A stretch of 64,000 nt of DNA from Dipteronia dyeriana (lineage: Eukaryota > Streptophyta > Magnoliopsida > Sapindales > Sapindaceae): contig CM065302.1 of NCBI GenBank assembly GCA_032871835.1, forward strand, positions 7,113,882 to 7,177,881. Direction: 5' to 3'. Below the pieces are notes generated by a model. It searched no databases. It was not told the origin of the DNA and saw only the letters and a program-made list of their open reading frames with translations. The translations under genes were made by a program, and so were the position numbers. This document shows positions 47,132-58,211 of this stretch, in pieces (within the stretch, counting starts at the first letter, position 1; every line of letters starts with the position of its first letter).

Positions 47132-48514
47132 CTAACTCTCAGATGTTTGTGGATCAACAACTCTTGTTGATGAAGTACTAATCTCACCAGGCTCCAACTC
47201 ATTTAATACAATATTGGAATGAGGTTTATGGTCACTAATGTTATTGTCCTCAAGAAACATTGCATTTGTCGATACAAATACTTTGTTGTCTTCAGGACTA
47301 TAGAAGTGTACACCTCTGGTCTTCTTGGAGTATCCTACAAACAGGCAGACAACAGACTTGGGGTCTAACTTTCCAGTTCTGTTCTTCAGCACGTGTACTG
47401 AACACCCCCATATGTGGAAATGTCGTAAACTAGCTTTACGACCATTCCACAACTCTAAGGGAGTCTTAGGAACAGATTTGGATGGCACTACATTCAAAAT
47501 ATATGCCACTGTTTGTAACGCATATCCCCAAAAAGAATTTGGTAATGATGAGAAACTAATCATATATCTCACTATTTTCATCAGGGTTCTATTTCTCCTC
47601 TCCGTTACACCATTTTGCTGAGGTGTACCGGGAGCTGTAAGTTGGGAAACTATCCCATGTTCAACCATGAAGTCTTCAAACTCCTGGTCAATGTACTCAC
47701 CTCCACGATCTGATCATAGTGACTTGATAGTCCTACCTAATTGATTCTCAACTTCAGCTCGGAATTCTTTGACAAATGTTCAAAGACTTCCATTGCATTA
47801 GGTAGACGCATCCGCATCTTGAGTAGTCATCTATAAAGGTGACATAATACTCATAACCAACCCTAGCTTTAACATTCATCAGTCCGCAGAAGTCTGTATG
47901 TATAAGCTATAGCGATTCTTTAGCTCTAAGCACTTTTCAGTAAAAGGTCTCTTAGTCATATTACCTTCCAAACAATATTCGCAGACAGGTAAGGTGTCAA
48001 CCTTTAACTCACTTAAAGGTCCGCTTTTTACTAGTTTGTCTATCCGGTCAAGGTTGATATGACCAAGCCTTAGATGCCAGAGATACATATCATTATCTGG
48101 AGAAATCTTATGTCGTTTAGTTTTTGTTTTTTCAACCTTAAATATTTCGGTGTTGAGCAGTATAGTATGTATTAACGGTCTTAACGCATACAAATTGTTT
48201 TCATTAATTCTTGAACTAATATTCAAACCATTCTTTTTAATCATAACAGACTTATTATTAAAAGAAACAAAATATTTTTTTTCTAACAACTTAGAAACAG
48301 AAATCAAATTCCGCGTAAATCCAGGAATATAAAATACATTGTCCAACAATATATAATTATTATAAAAATATAATCTAATTACGCTCACTGCTCGTGCCGA
48401 CACGACATCCCCTGACCCCACACGCACTAAGAAGGCTAGCTCCTCTAGCTATGTCCAAGAATCAGTCCATTGTAAAGAAGAACAAACATGGTTAGTGGTT
48501 CCCGAATCAACTAT
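47132..48514 (-). pseudogene. Copia protease, GAG-pre-integrase and integrase
   Basis: From 5': IVDSGTTNHVCSS, the Copia protease active-site motif (about 48475-48514, with a TAG just upstream); a protease body; YLWHLRLGHINLDRIDKLVK with CEYCLEGNMTKRPF, the pre-integrase zinc-binding module; then integrase, with FIDDYSR and the [16 protein letters not shown] block carrying the catalytic Glu, ending in [18 protein letters not shown] frameshift and stops lie at about 47670-47880. Confidence 0.87.
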
Positions 48515-49333
48515 CTAGGGTGAAGAATCATCTTCCATTAAACACGACTCAAGAACAAGTAAATCATATTTACTTTTCTTGGACTTCTTCTTGCTTTGGG
48601 CTTTCTTGAGTTTGGGCTTACCCTTCGCTTTACCAGTAGACCTCTTTCTCTTTTTATTATTAGAGTAGGAAGATGGTTCAGCAACATTTGTCTCATCGGT
48701 CTTATCCTTGTTGTCCTTAGTCAAGGACTCAAAGGTAGTGAGCTCCTTGAGCAACTGTGTGAGATTGAACCTTAACTTGTTCATACCGTAGTTGCTCTTA
48801 AACTGATCGAACCTCTACGGAAGAGTTATCTGTATGATGTTCACTTGATTGGGTTCGTCAATGACCCCGCCATTGACTTCTGCCTTGTTGAAGTAGGACA
48901 TCAAGCTCAGGACATGTTCCTGAACTGACGTACCTTCCTTCATACGAGCAAGCATAGCGGAACGAACAGTTTCATGTCGCTTTTGCTCGGAGGGCTATCT
49001 GAACATAGCTTGCAATGACTCCATGATTTCGAATGCTGAAGTCATTGCTTCATGCTTTGTGACAAGCCCGTCTGTTATATAAGCCAACAGATATGTTCGG
49101 GCCTTCTCATTTGATGAGATCCATTGCTCGTATGCCTCACGAACAGTTCGTGTTGCATTGACAGTAGACGCTGGAGTACATTCCTTCGTAAGCACAAACT
49201 TGAGGTCTTTGGTGACCAATATTGCATTAATGTTAAGTTTCCACTTAGTGTAGTTATCACCAGTTAATTTGTCGTTTACAAGAATTTGAAGTAATGCAGA
49301 AGACATTATTGCTGAAATAAATAAAATATTCAT
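48515..49333 (-). pseudogene. Copia gag without zinc knuckle
   Basis: ATG at 49333 or, more probably, 49306 (MSSALLQILVNDKLTGDNYT). Contains the Copia gag core (NYTKWKLNINAIL, TSAFEIMESLQAMF, then EHVLSLMSYFNKAEVNGG, FKSNYGMNKL). Stops lie near 48992 and 48815. The Lys-rich stretch (KKRKRSTGKAKGKPKLKKAQ) passes straight into YDLLVLESCL without the usual CCHC knuckle. Confidence 0.83.
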
Positions 49334-50860
49334 TCAGTCATTTATTTAAAACAAGTGTGAGTGCTTTGGTATAAATTTAAATATGATGCATGCACATGTT
49401 TAACGAACTAGAACTACCCTAAAACTAGTTACTATACCACGAAAATCCAACATAACACAAAGAAGTGCCGCCTTAGGGTCGATCAAGTCTTTGCATGTTG
49501 GACCGAGACATTCTCAATCAAATGATATTCTAGAATAACTCTTATTACATATCATTCAATCATCGTTCATTAAGTCAGGTTTTTAATTAACAAACTTAAT
49601 CAAAACCTTCGTGAGTGTAACCCATCATTTCAGATCTCACGAGCTTAACTCGAGAATTACCGCCTTAGGCTCGGTCAATCCCGAAATACCCTCAGAAATT
49701 CTATCTGTTAGGAAGTCAACTTTGGTATTGACCTTTGTGGAAACCCTTCTTAGGGAGGACGAAACAAAGCCGTCACGAGACCCCACTCGGATCTCACAGT
49801 GTTGAACTAATGATGGAGACCGCGAGATATATATATGTCATATATCCCTCTCTCACTCACTATGTTTAAATTAAGGTTTTCTATTAACCGTTAATGCACC
49901 TAGATTCTACAGGATTAAACGATTAACTTTAATCAAGTTATCTAGCGTATTAACTAATTAGAAACAAATTCTAATTAACTAATAAATTATTAATGATTTT
50001 TAACAATTAAAAATCTAATATATTAGTGAATAATCTAAACCTTTATAAACTATTTACTAGGGTCAGATTATTATGTTAATGTTAACCAAGTTTTAACTAT
50101 TAAAACCCTAACACTTGATTTGGATCATTTATTATTAGGTAATTAATCCTATTAATCCTAATTACAATAAATGACCCTTTTCTTCTAACTTATTAAACTC
50201 TTTAATAACTAGATTAATATTAATGAGAATTACCAAGTTTTCTAACCATTAAAAACTAACCTCATTAATCATAGCCAATTATATATATTATCCATTTTAA
50301 TCACATTAAAAAATACATAAAATATCAGGCTATGATGCATGTATGACATCAAATATATTTGTGTAAGCACATCTAACCTAAATGACATACGTATGCATGA
50401 CAATGCTTTTATCATCATATAATATAAAACATACATGAATTGACCAAGTACTGTGGATTATTTAACCTAAAAAAATTGGAATCTAAAATTACAAAAAATT
50501 TCCCAAGGCACTCCTTGGTCTTCTAGTAACTTCAGATATGTTCCAGTCTCTTTAGGTCACTCCGATTCATCTCATGAATCTTTCTTCGCGATTTTTTCAG
50601 GTTTTCAATATATGTTACATTTTTTTTAACAATATAATAACAATAAAAAAAGTAATAATAAAAAATAAAAATAATAATAATAATACAACCCATAAACCCT
50701 AAATCCACAATACCATATAATTAACGATCAATCATATTTTTGTAAATTAAAATATATATATATATACATACAAAAACATCATACAGTCAATTTAAATCGT
50801 GCATACACAATCATACATACAGGAGCAACGAAAACAGTTTCCTGATCCAAAAAATAAATT
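49334..50860 (-). other. 5' leader region of Copia element 2
   Basis: 1.5 kb between primer site and gag; AT-rich, no gene. The stretch 49440-49860 is less AT-rich and contains CTTAGGCTCGGTCAATC-like segments. Such long untranslated leaders occur in several plant Copia lineages. Confidence 0.6.
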
Positions 50861-50873
50861 GGCTTTGATACCA
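50861..50873 (-). other. Primer-binding site, initiator tRNA-Met type
   Basis: The minus strand reads TGGTATCAAAGCC, one base off the classical plant tRNAi-Met primer site, two bases inside the LTR. Confirms orientation of Copia element 2. Confidence 0.85.
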
Positions 50874-50875
50874 AT

Positions 50876-51290
50876 CGTTGGAACCCTGTTCACCGGTCAC
50901 GCAGCGGAACTAGGTTTTAAAAATTTTAATACAAATCATAATCTGTATCTGGGACCAGTGAACTTGGGATCGTAATTATTTTTCGAAACTAATACATACA
51001 ATATTTAAACACAAGAAATTGAAATCGATATAATCAAGAAGAAAATCTTACCAACGTTTGGAGGCTCCTTCACTTTACGTTATGCTCCTGTCTGAAGCAA
51101 TCTTACCAACGTTTGGAAGCTCCTTCACTTTACGTTGTGCTCCTGTCTAAATCACTAGATCTTCATCACTATCTCCTGGGACTGGTAACTGCGTGTGGAC
51201 GTATCTCGGTCTTAGGAACTTAAATGGAGGATGTAGAGAGAATTGAAGAAACTCTTTCTTCTATGTGTTTTAAAAACACACAAAACATGA

Positions 51291-51337
<47 letters not shown>

Positions 51338-53007
51338 ATATCTTTCGTTGCACACGAAGGCCCAAGATATATGTATATGTTTTTTTTTTTTTTGGTTCAC
51401 GTCTAATTGCATCACATGCAATTAAAACCATTTTTTTTTCAACTGATTCGTGACATTAAAAAGTCAAAAAAAAAAATTACAAATCTATATTTATATATCA
51501 CGCCTCCACTTCCGTTTATATACATATATGTATATATATTATGTGTGTATCAAGTATTTATATCCTATACAAATTCTTCTTTTGATTAATGTTTCATATG
51601 TATATATCAATTTACGTCCAGTGTAATTTTTTATGTTATTAATTGATATATATTTTTAAATTATCCTTTTTAAATATATCTAATATATTAAAAGTGATAA
51701 TAAGTATTTTAAAATTAAAATTAAATTCAAATACTTAGATAAATGATTTAGTAAAAATAAAATAATCCTATTATTTTATCTTCACCTAAATTCATATATT
51801 AACTAACACCCTCTAATTAACAGTTAATTAATAATTCATAATTATTAATATAATTAAATAATCTAATTATTTAATTAATTTAACTATTAACATTCATTCA
51901 TTAAATAATGAATAATCTCATTATTTAATTAATTTCCGAATAAACACGTGTCACTTTTGTAACACAACTAATTGGACAATCCAATTAGTTAACCGTGACC
52001 CTTGTTACCTAAATCAATCGGGCTAGAAAGGGGACTTAATAAACCCACGGTATTTTGAGCTCCAATAAATTTCGAAATCATTAATTAAACTCTTTAATTA
52101 ATATTCCTTGATTATTAACTCCGGTGTTATTCCACTAAAAACCCGAATCTGCACTCTCTCAACTGTAGACGCTTTTACACAGACCGATACAACTCGGTGT
52201 CCATCGATCCACATCAGTTCATAATTAGAGCTGGGTCATAATGTCCGTTATACCCCTCTAATTACATATATCCTTTTAGTACCGTTGATTCTATAACAAA
52301 CAATAAATTCTATTTCCTCACGGAATTAGGAGAGCGCTCATATTGTCCAAGCCCCGAATCAACCCTTAAGGGAACTACCATCTACTTCTCACAAGAAGGA
52401 GTGGATTCCACTATTGTGTACAAACCTTCTCAGTCACAAGCCAAACCGTAATCCCAACATACAAAGTATACTGATCAGGAAATGCATCCGACCTCACCCA
52501 TGGTATATCAAAGACTACGATTTTGAGTCAATAAGACACTCAGGATTAAGATCACCCACATATATTCATCATTAGTTGATATATATGTTTATCGATAATA
52601 CATGAATCTTATCGATAAACAGATCTTGGTGAGAGATTTATATAGATCATGACCCAGTCCTATATGATCACATCATACAAGGTGCCTCAATTCCCATATC
52701 TCATATGAATATTTTAGGATAGAATCATAGTGCATTACGGAATGGACCGTATCTATAGATTAACCATAAATAAAGTACCCAACTTTATTTGTTATCTATG
52801 GACTCTTTAGATTGCACGTCTCTTACTGTATCCATCCGTACATGACACTTATATACACACTTCGAGATTACATCTGACAACTGTGGATGTTAAATATATG
52901 TACAAGTTATAAAATAAACAACACAACAAAAATAAATTGAACTGTTCCTTTTATTTATTTTATAAATCCATATACAAGTTATATTTTTTTAGATATAAAC
53001 ACCAACG
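50876..53007 (-). repeat. Copia LTR (5' LTR of element 2), 2.13 kb
   Basis: On the minus strand it starts CGTTGGTGTTTATATC at 53007 and ends GGGTTCCAACG at 50876. Both termini have CG where TG and CA are expected. An (AT)n tract lies at 51293-51340. Near 51060-51135 a roughly 60-bp segment containing ACCAACGTTTGGA is duplicated in tandem. The right end truncates a LINE ORF1. Confidence 0.86.
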
Positions 53008-54222
53008 GTGACATGCTTTTTTGTCTGACATTTCTTTCCATTGAAAACTGTATCCCTTCTCTGTTGCATACTGCTCAAGGGTGGTTTCTCGCCTACCACC
53101 TCAGAGCCATATATTTGAAATCCTTCTTCCTCCGTCATGGGTCTCCGACCGCCTTGAACCTGAGTTTTAACCAACTCTAGAATGTTATCGATCCACCCTA
53201 TCTCAACCGAAGTTACCTCTTCTTCGACCTCCACCACAAACGGTTTTTTACCACCGTGAACTTTTACTTTGCACGAGCATGACTTCGATTTAGGTACCAA
53301 CACCAGCATCCTGCCTATGTCAAACCGATCTCTGTTTAGTGTATCTTCATCGATTACCAAAGGCTCACCAAATTGCCATCCCATTTTTGTAAAGAATGAC
53401 TGATTCCAACATGGTATTGGAACTCCCCTGCAATTGACCCAAACTAATCTTGACTGAGGGATAACTAATTCCGACCATGGAACCATAGCCGAAAAATAAT
53501 CTTCCCATAACCCTGTGTTGCTAACAAAACTTTCCTTCTAGGTACAAGACTCGAATCTCCACAGTATGTTTTTGTCCCCAAGATATGTTGCAGAGAACCT
53601 ATATCCTTGAAACCTTAACTGATTATTCATCTTTGATAATCTTACGAACTCCTTCAAAACCCTCACTACTATCTTATTCAACCACCCCTGGTCTGTTTGC
53701 TGAAAGTCCCAATTCATGGAGTATTGCTTATCCCCTTCCTCCTTTATTGTTTTGATGCTTGAGTCCCTATATCCTTGCACTACTTCTGCAAAATACCGAT
53801 TCTCACCCCTCCAATACTGCTCCTTCTTTCCTCTATGGCCCTTACTGGCCTTCCCATCTTGACCGCTGTCCATTCTATTGTAGTCTTTATGCATTGTTGA
53901 ACCGGTATTTCTATTGGACCATTCACGGGTCACCAATTTTGTGGTATTGGGCCATCCGTGCACATGCATGCCATTTGTAATATTGGCCACTTTAATGGCT
54001 TCCTCTATTGTCTCAAAATGAATAAAGGCAAACCTACTTCTCCTAAACTTCTTCTCCTTCGACAAAAAAAATATCTCTGATCTTCCCAAAAGTTTTGAAC
54101 AATACCCACAGACATACCCAATCCACCTCAGAATTTAAATTAGCAACGAAAACAGAAGATAATTTCTCCCTGAAATCCCCTTCCTCTGATGCAAATAACC
54201 TCTCTCTAGTTTTCTCTCTCAT
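53008..54222 (-). pseudogene. LINE ORF1 (RRM and DUF4283), truncated and frameshifted
   Basis: Likely start Met at 54222 (MREKTRERLF). An RRM follows: RNP2-like VFVANL at about 54150, then RNP1-like RSRFAFIHF near 54030. The two are joined across a 1-nt frameshift in a T-run around 54065. A charged linker leads to a DUF4283-like segment (RLVWVNCRGVPIPCWNQSFF). The protein is cut at the Copia LTR edge at 53007. RRM plus DUF4283 is a frequent combination in LINE ORF1 RNA-binding proteins of plants, so this is a LINE remnant more likely than a host gene. Confidence 0.75.
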
Positions 54223-54284
54223 GCTTCCATTTCCCAACTTTTTCCCAACTTTCACCTGCTTAAAAGATAGCACTACTTAATTAA

Positions 54285-56204
54285 GAGATATTTATTTTGA
54301 TCCTAATGTTTTGGCCGACAATAACGATTTTAAATGTCTTTCCATTTATCATTGGGGTGGTCCTCATTTTTTCAAAAACACATTAACTTGTTTTCTCAGT
54401 GAGTCAAACGGTTAGTTATAGTTAATAGTTATTTTTTTTTAAACAATGAACTTACCACGTGTTAATATTAAAAAATATAAAAATTAAATTTTTATATAAT
54501 ACAAAATAAAATTAATTTACAAATTAAAATTAAAATTTATAAAAAAAAAATTAAAAAAATTCATAAAACGAGCATTTTAGAGAAATAAAAAATTAGATAG
54601 TAAAAAATATTAAAAATATCAGTTTAAAATTAATTTTTTAATTTAATAAATAAAAAATGTATTTTGAAAATCATTATTTCAAAAAAATAATTATAATATT
54701 TAATTAAAAAATCATTATTTCTTTTTAAAGTTTGATTTGGATTTAAACATTTTTTTAAAAAAAAAACAGCTTCTAATAAGATTAGGAAAGATTTCCAGAT
54801 ATATATATATATATATATATATAAGTTAATTTTTTTTGAAGAGATCTGGAAATATCTCTTAAAAAAAAAAAACTTCTGGAAACAAAGAAATTTAACATGG
54901 AGAGCATTAAAATGAAAAAAAAAAAAAAATAAACACTGCCATCGCCTCAAGAACCACCTCCATTAAACCGCAAGGATGCGTAATAGAGGATGCCTCTTGT
55001 TGGACGGTGTCGATCGCAGAATAGACTGTCGTGACAAAGGATTTCAGATGAATAAGGCCAAGAATTGAATTGGGTTTCTTTTTGTTCTTTGTATTGTCTA
55101 TCGTGTTGTCTTGATTATCCGATGTTGTTTTCTTGGCATTAGAACAAGAAGAGACCAAATCCTTTGTTAAAGAAATCGAAACAACAAATTCCACTAACCT
55201 TTGTATTTCAAAAATTGAATTTTTCTGGGGAAGCCATACAATCTGATGAATACAATTACCAGGTCTTGAACAAGGAATCCAATCACGAACCAATCTTGAA
55301 ATCGATATGGAATTATCGATAAACAAAAAAATAAAAAATAAAAAAAAAAGTGAAGTCGATCTGGTTTAGATCTATGGAGGAAAGATCTCCATCAGATGAA
55401 GCATGAGTTGTCTGCTCCATCTCCATCGTCGATGACCATCTTCAGCCTCTCTTCAGGAAGATCCAGATTGATCTCCGAGATCCACCTGGGTCTCCATTTT
55501 AAGAAATTATATTTTTCTGTTAGATGAACTTTTATGGTTGTTGACTTGTTGCGATTCAATTTTGTTAATTTTGTTGTTATTCCTGCATTGAACTGATATT
55601 GGTGAGGTGGGAGACTGGGAGTTAGACAAGCATACTGGAATGTATGCAAACATTTGGGGAAGAGCTGATCGGCATCTTCAGCGTATCTGTTGAAGATCAA
55701 ATCAATATTGAATTTCTAATTATTTTTTTTCGTTTTTTTAAATGATCTCCACCGTTTGGCGGTGGGGAACCATCTCTTCTTTTTCATTTTTCATATTTCA
55801 TTTTTTAGCTTTCTAAATTTAAACAACAAACAGAAACAAAGCGTCCAAATTTTTTTGTGCTATATTTAATTTCTTTTTACAATTTCCTTTTATTTATTAT
55901 TTTAAGTTTATTTTAAGAAAATAAAATTGGTGACACATATTGATTTTTTTATAGGTAAATAGTTAGATGAGTTGTTAAATTTTTTTAAAAATAAGGGTAA
56001 AATTATAGTTTTAACTCATTCAATTAAAATCAAGGGTAATAATGTTATTTTGTTATTTCTATAAGGATTGAACGTTAAAAATCTGATCAAATAGATCAAA
56101 TTGATATGTTTTTGAAAACATAAGTATCATCCCAATAAAAAATGGAAAGACAATTAAAAACATCACTATTGACCAAAACATATGGACCAAAATGATAATA
56201 TTCC
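54285..56204. mobile_element. Non-autonomous TIR element, 1.9 kb, MULE-like
   Basis: Inverted ends of more than 100 bp: the left reads GAGATATTTATTTTGATCCT and the right, in reverse complement, TGGAATATTATCATTTTGGTCC. Both continue with TGTCTTTCCATTTATCATTGG-like and TTTTCAAAAACA blocks. The flanks CTTAATTAA and ATTAATTAA form a 9-bp duplication with one mismatch. The interior 54940-55690 is GC-richer and gene-like. Size, long TIRs and duplication suggest Mutator-like. Confidence 0.78.
54940..55700 (-). other. Gene-like interior of the 1.9-kb TIR element
   Basis: GC-richer block with overlapping minus-strand open frames (55392-55700: RWISEINLDLPEERLKMVID; 54907-55326: RDWIPCSRPGNCIHQIVWLP). 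The protein is not recognised and the frames do not join cleanly. It could be a captured host-gene fragment (Pack-MULE) or the element's own leader. Confidence 0.35.
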
Positions 56205-57670
56205 ATTAATTAAAAATAGGAAGAACTTTAAAAGTAGCCAAGAAATTAGTGTGTTTTTTGTTTTTACCCAAGATTAGAAAATTTATTGTTTTTACGAAAA
56301 AAATCCACATTTGGGACAAAAGTTCCCTTCATTCTAAAAGAGTTAAAAAAAATGGAAAAAAGAATTAACAAAACAAAAGAGAATGAGATCATGAAAATGA
56401 GAAAGAAGAGAGGAACCCTAGAATTTGAATTGAAAGACAATAGATCAAAAGGCAATCGATCGGTGGCGTGACAAGAAGCAATCGACCAGCGGTGTTTGCA
56501 ACGTTAGAGGCGAGACCCAACGTGGTGGTGCTTAAACAACCAAGTGACGAGGGGGAGACGATTGAAATATCCAACCTCGACCCGAGAGACGACATAGATA
56601 CTTGACGGTCAAAGAGGTACTGTTTCATAATCATTAGAAAATCCCTAATCTATTCTCTCCTTTTTTTTATATATATTTTGGTCAACTACATGAAAAAATG
56701 AATTGATCTTATTTGTATTGCCTATTAGTTCTGAGATTTGTTTTCCATTGTTTATGATTCATGTTGGAGATTTTTCTGAATCTAGTGGTTTGGTGGTGGT
56801 GGTGATGATTGTTTAAGAATTTGGTTGATGGAATTTTGGTGTTGAATTTTTTTTTCCCTAATATCTGGGTTTGGGTTTAGCTTCTGTTTGGGTTGATGAT
56901 GATGATTTTCGGTTTGAGTTTAAATTTTAGTATGAAATTCTTGTATAATTCATGTTGGAGGATTTTTTTTTGAGCAATTTTAATTTTTGTTGTCTTGAAT
57001 ATTGTCACTATATAGTCTTATTACTGATTTGTTTTGTTTGCATCTAATCAAATAAAATCTGATTGTTTGGATTTGGATTTGATGAACATGGATCAGATGT
57101 GCTCAAATTTGTCAATGTATATGGATTTGAGTGTTTCAGTTTCTATCAAATTTGTCTATTTTGAAGTATTTAGATACTTTTGATAGATAATTAAGTGAGT
57201 CTTGCCCTTTTGATTATTTTATCGATTTTGATCGAATTCCAATTCACTGTCTTGTTGTTTTTATTTATTTGCTTGTTGTTTATAGAAGTTGTTGGGTTGC
57301 TAATGAGCTTCACTTGTTGCATTTGTGTGTTTTACTTTTGATACATTTATTGCATGTTTAAATTGTTACATTTTATGTTATGTACAAGTGTTTGTTGAGG
57401 TTTTTGTGTTTATGCCTTTATTCAATTTGTTTCAGTTGGGTACATACATTTGTAGAAATCGGTATCCAATGCTCATTTCTCTTGGTGTCATTTTTTTGTA
57501 TCTTGACATTGTCATCTGATCAGAAAATATTTATACCTATTTGAGGTCTCCATTAACTATCGTTTGTTATTGTTTTCGAGTGTATTTTTGTATATAATGT
57601 GTTTATTGAGCCTTGTATCGGTACATATTCCTTACATATGGTATTTGAGCTTAAATGACAATTGGGAAGC

Positions 57671-58034
57671 CAAATTTCGGGGTCCATATCTCCCTCCTCA
57701 AAGTGAACAGAGTTTCATACCACCTATTTGTAGGAAGCCCCAGAAGTATTCTTTCCAGTGGTTTTTACGGATAATAATTCCAGGTTTTCTAAAAGGAGAT
57801 ATGCTTGTTTTCGTAACGGTACGCAAGGTTGGAAATAGGACACAAGCAGAGAGCTTCATCCAGAACACCCAACTTTCGGGGACCATATCTCCCTCCTCAT
57901 ATCGAACTAGATTTTTTAGCATATATTTTTAGAAAGCCCATAAGTCTTCTTTCCTGCGATTTTTACAGATTGTAATTCTGAATTTTCTAAAGGGAGATAT
58001 GCACATTTTCGTAATGGTGCATGTGGCAGGAAGC
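57671..58034 (+). repeat. Tandem duplication in the solo LTR
   Basis: Two diverged copies with a period of about 199 bp (57671-57836 and 57870-58034), both containing CCATATCTCCCTCCTCA and AGGAGATATGC/GGGAGATATGC. The sister LTR at 24832-26933 has a single copy. Confidence 0.8.
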
Positions 58035-58203
58035 TGGTGTCGTGACCGCGACACTAAGTCACGAAAATCATTGTCGCCTGGTGTGTCATCTTGGAAGACC
58101 GCGACACACCTGATTTCAGACCGCGACATACTGGTTTTAGGCCATTTTTAGAGGGGCAAATATGTCCTTTTACACCCCAATTCATCCCTAAACTTTCCCT
58201 AAT

Positions 58204-58211
58204 TATAAATA
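58204..58211 (+). promoter_or_regulatory. TATA box of the solo LTR
   Basis: TATAAATA followed by a C/T-rich leader. The homologous LTR has the same box at 26428-26435 on the minus strand, so the site is conserved between copies. Confidence 0.6.

Larger units (their letters stand above)
46112..53007 (-). mobile_element. Copia element 2, minus strand, 3'-truncated
   Basis: Read on the minus strand: 5' LTR (50876-53007), primer site, leader, gag, protease, integrase and reverse transcriptase. The coding trace stops inside reverse transcriptase at 46112, so RNase H and the 3' LTR are missing. Family identical to Copia element 1, lying in opposite orientation. Confidence 0.88.

Noticed and set aside
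57564..57932. 122-codon plus-strand frame
   Set aside because: Lies inside a solo LTR and spans its tandem duplication; no homology to proteins and not conserved in the sister LTR.
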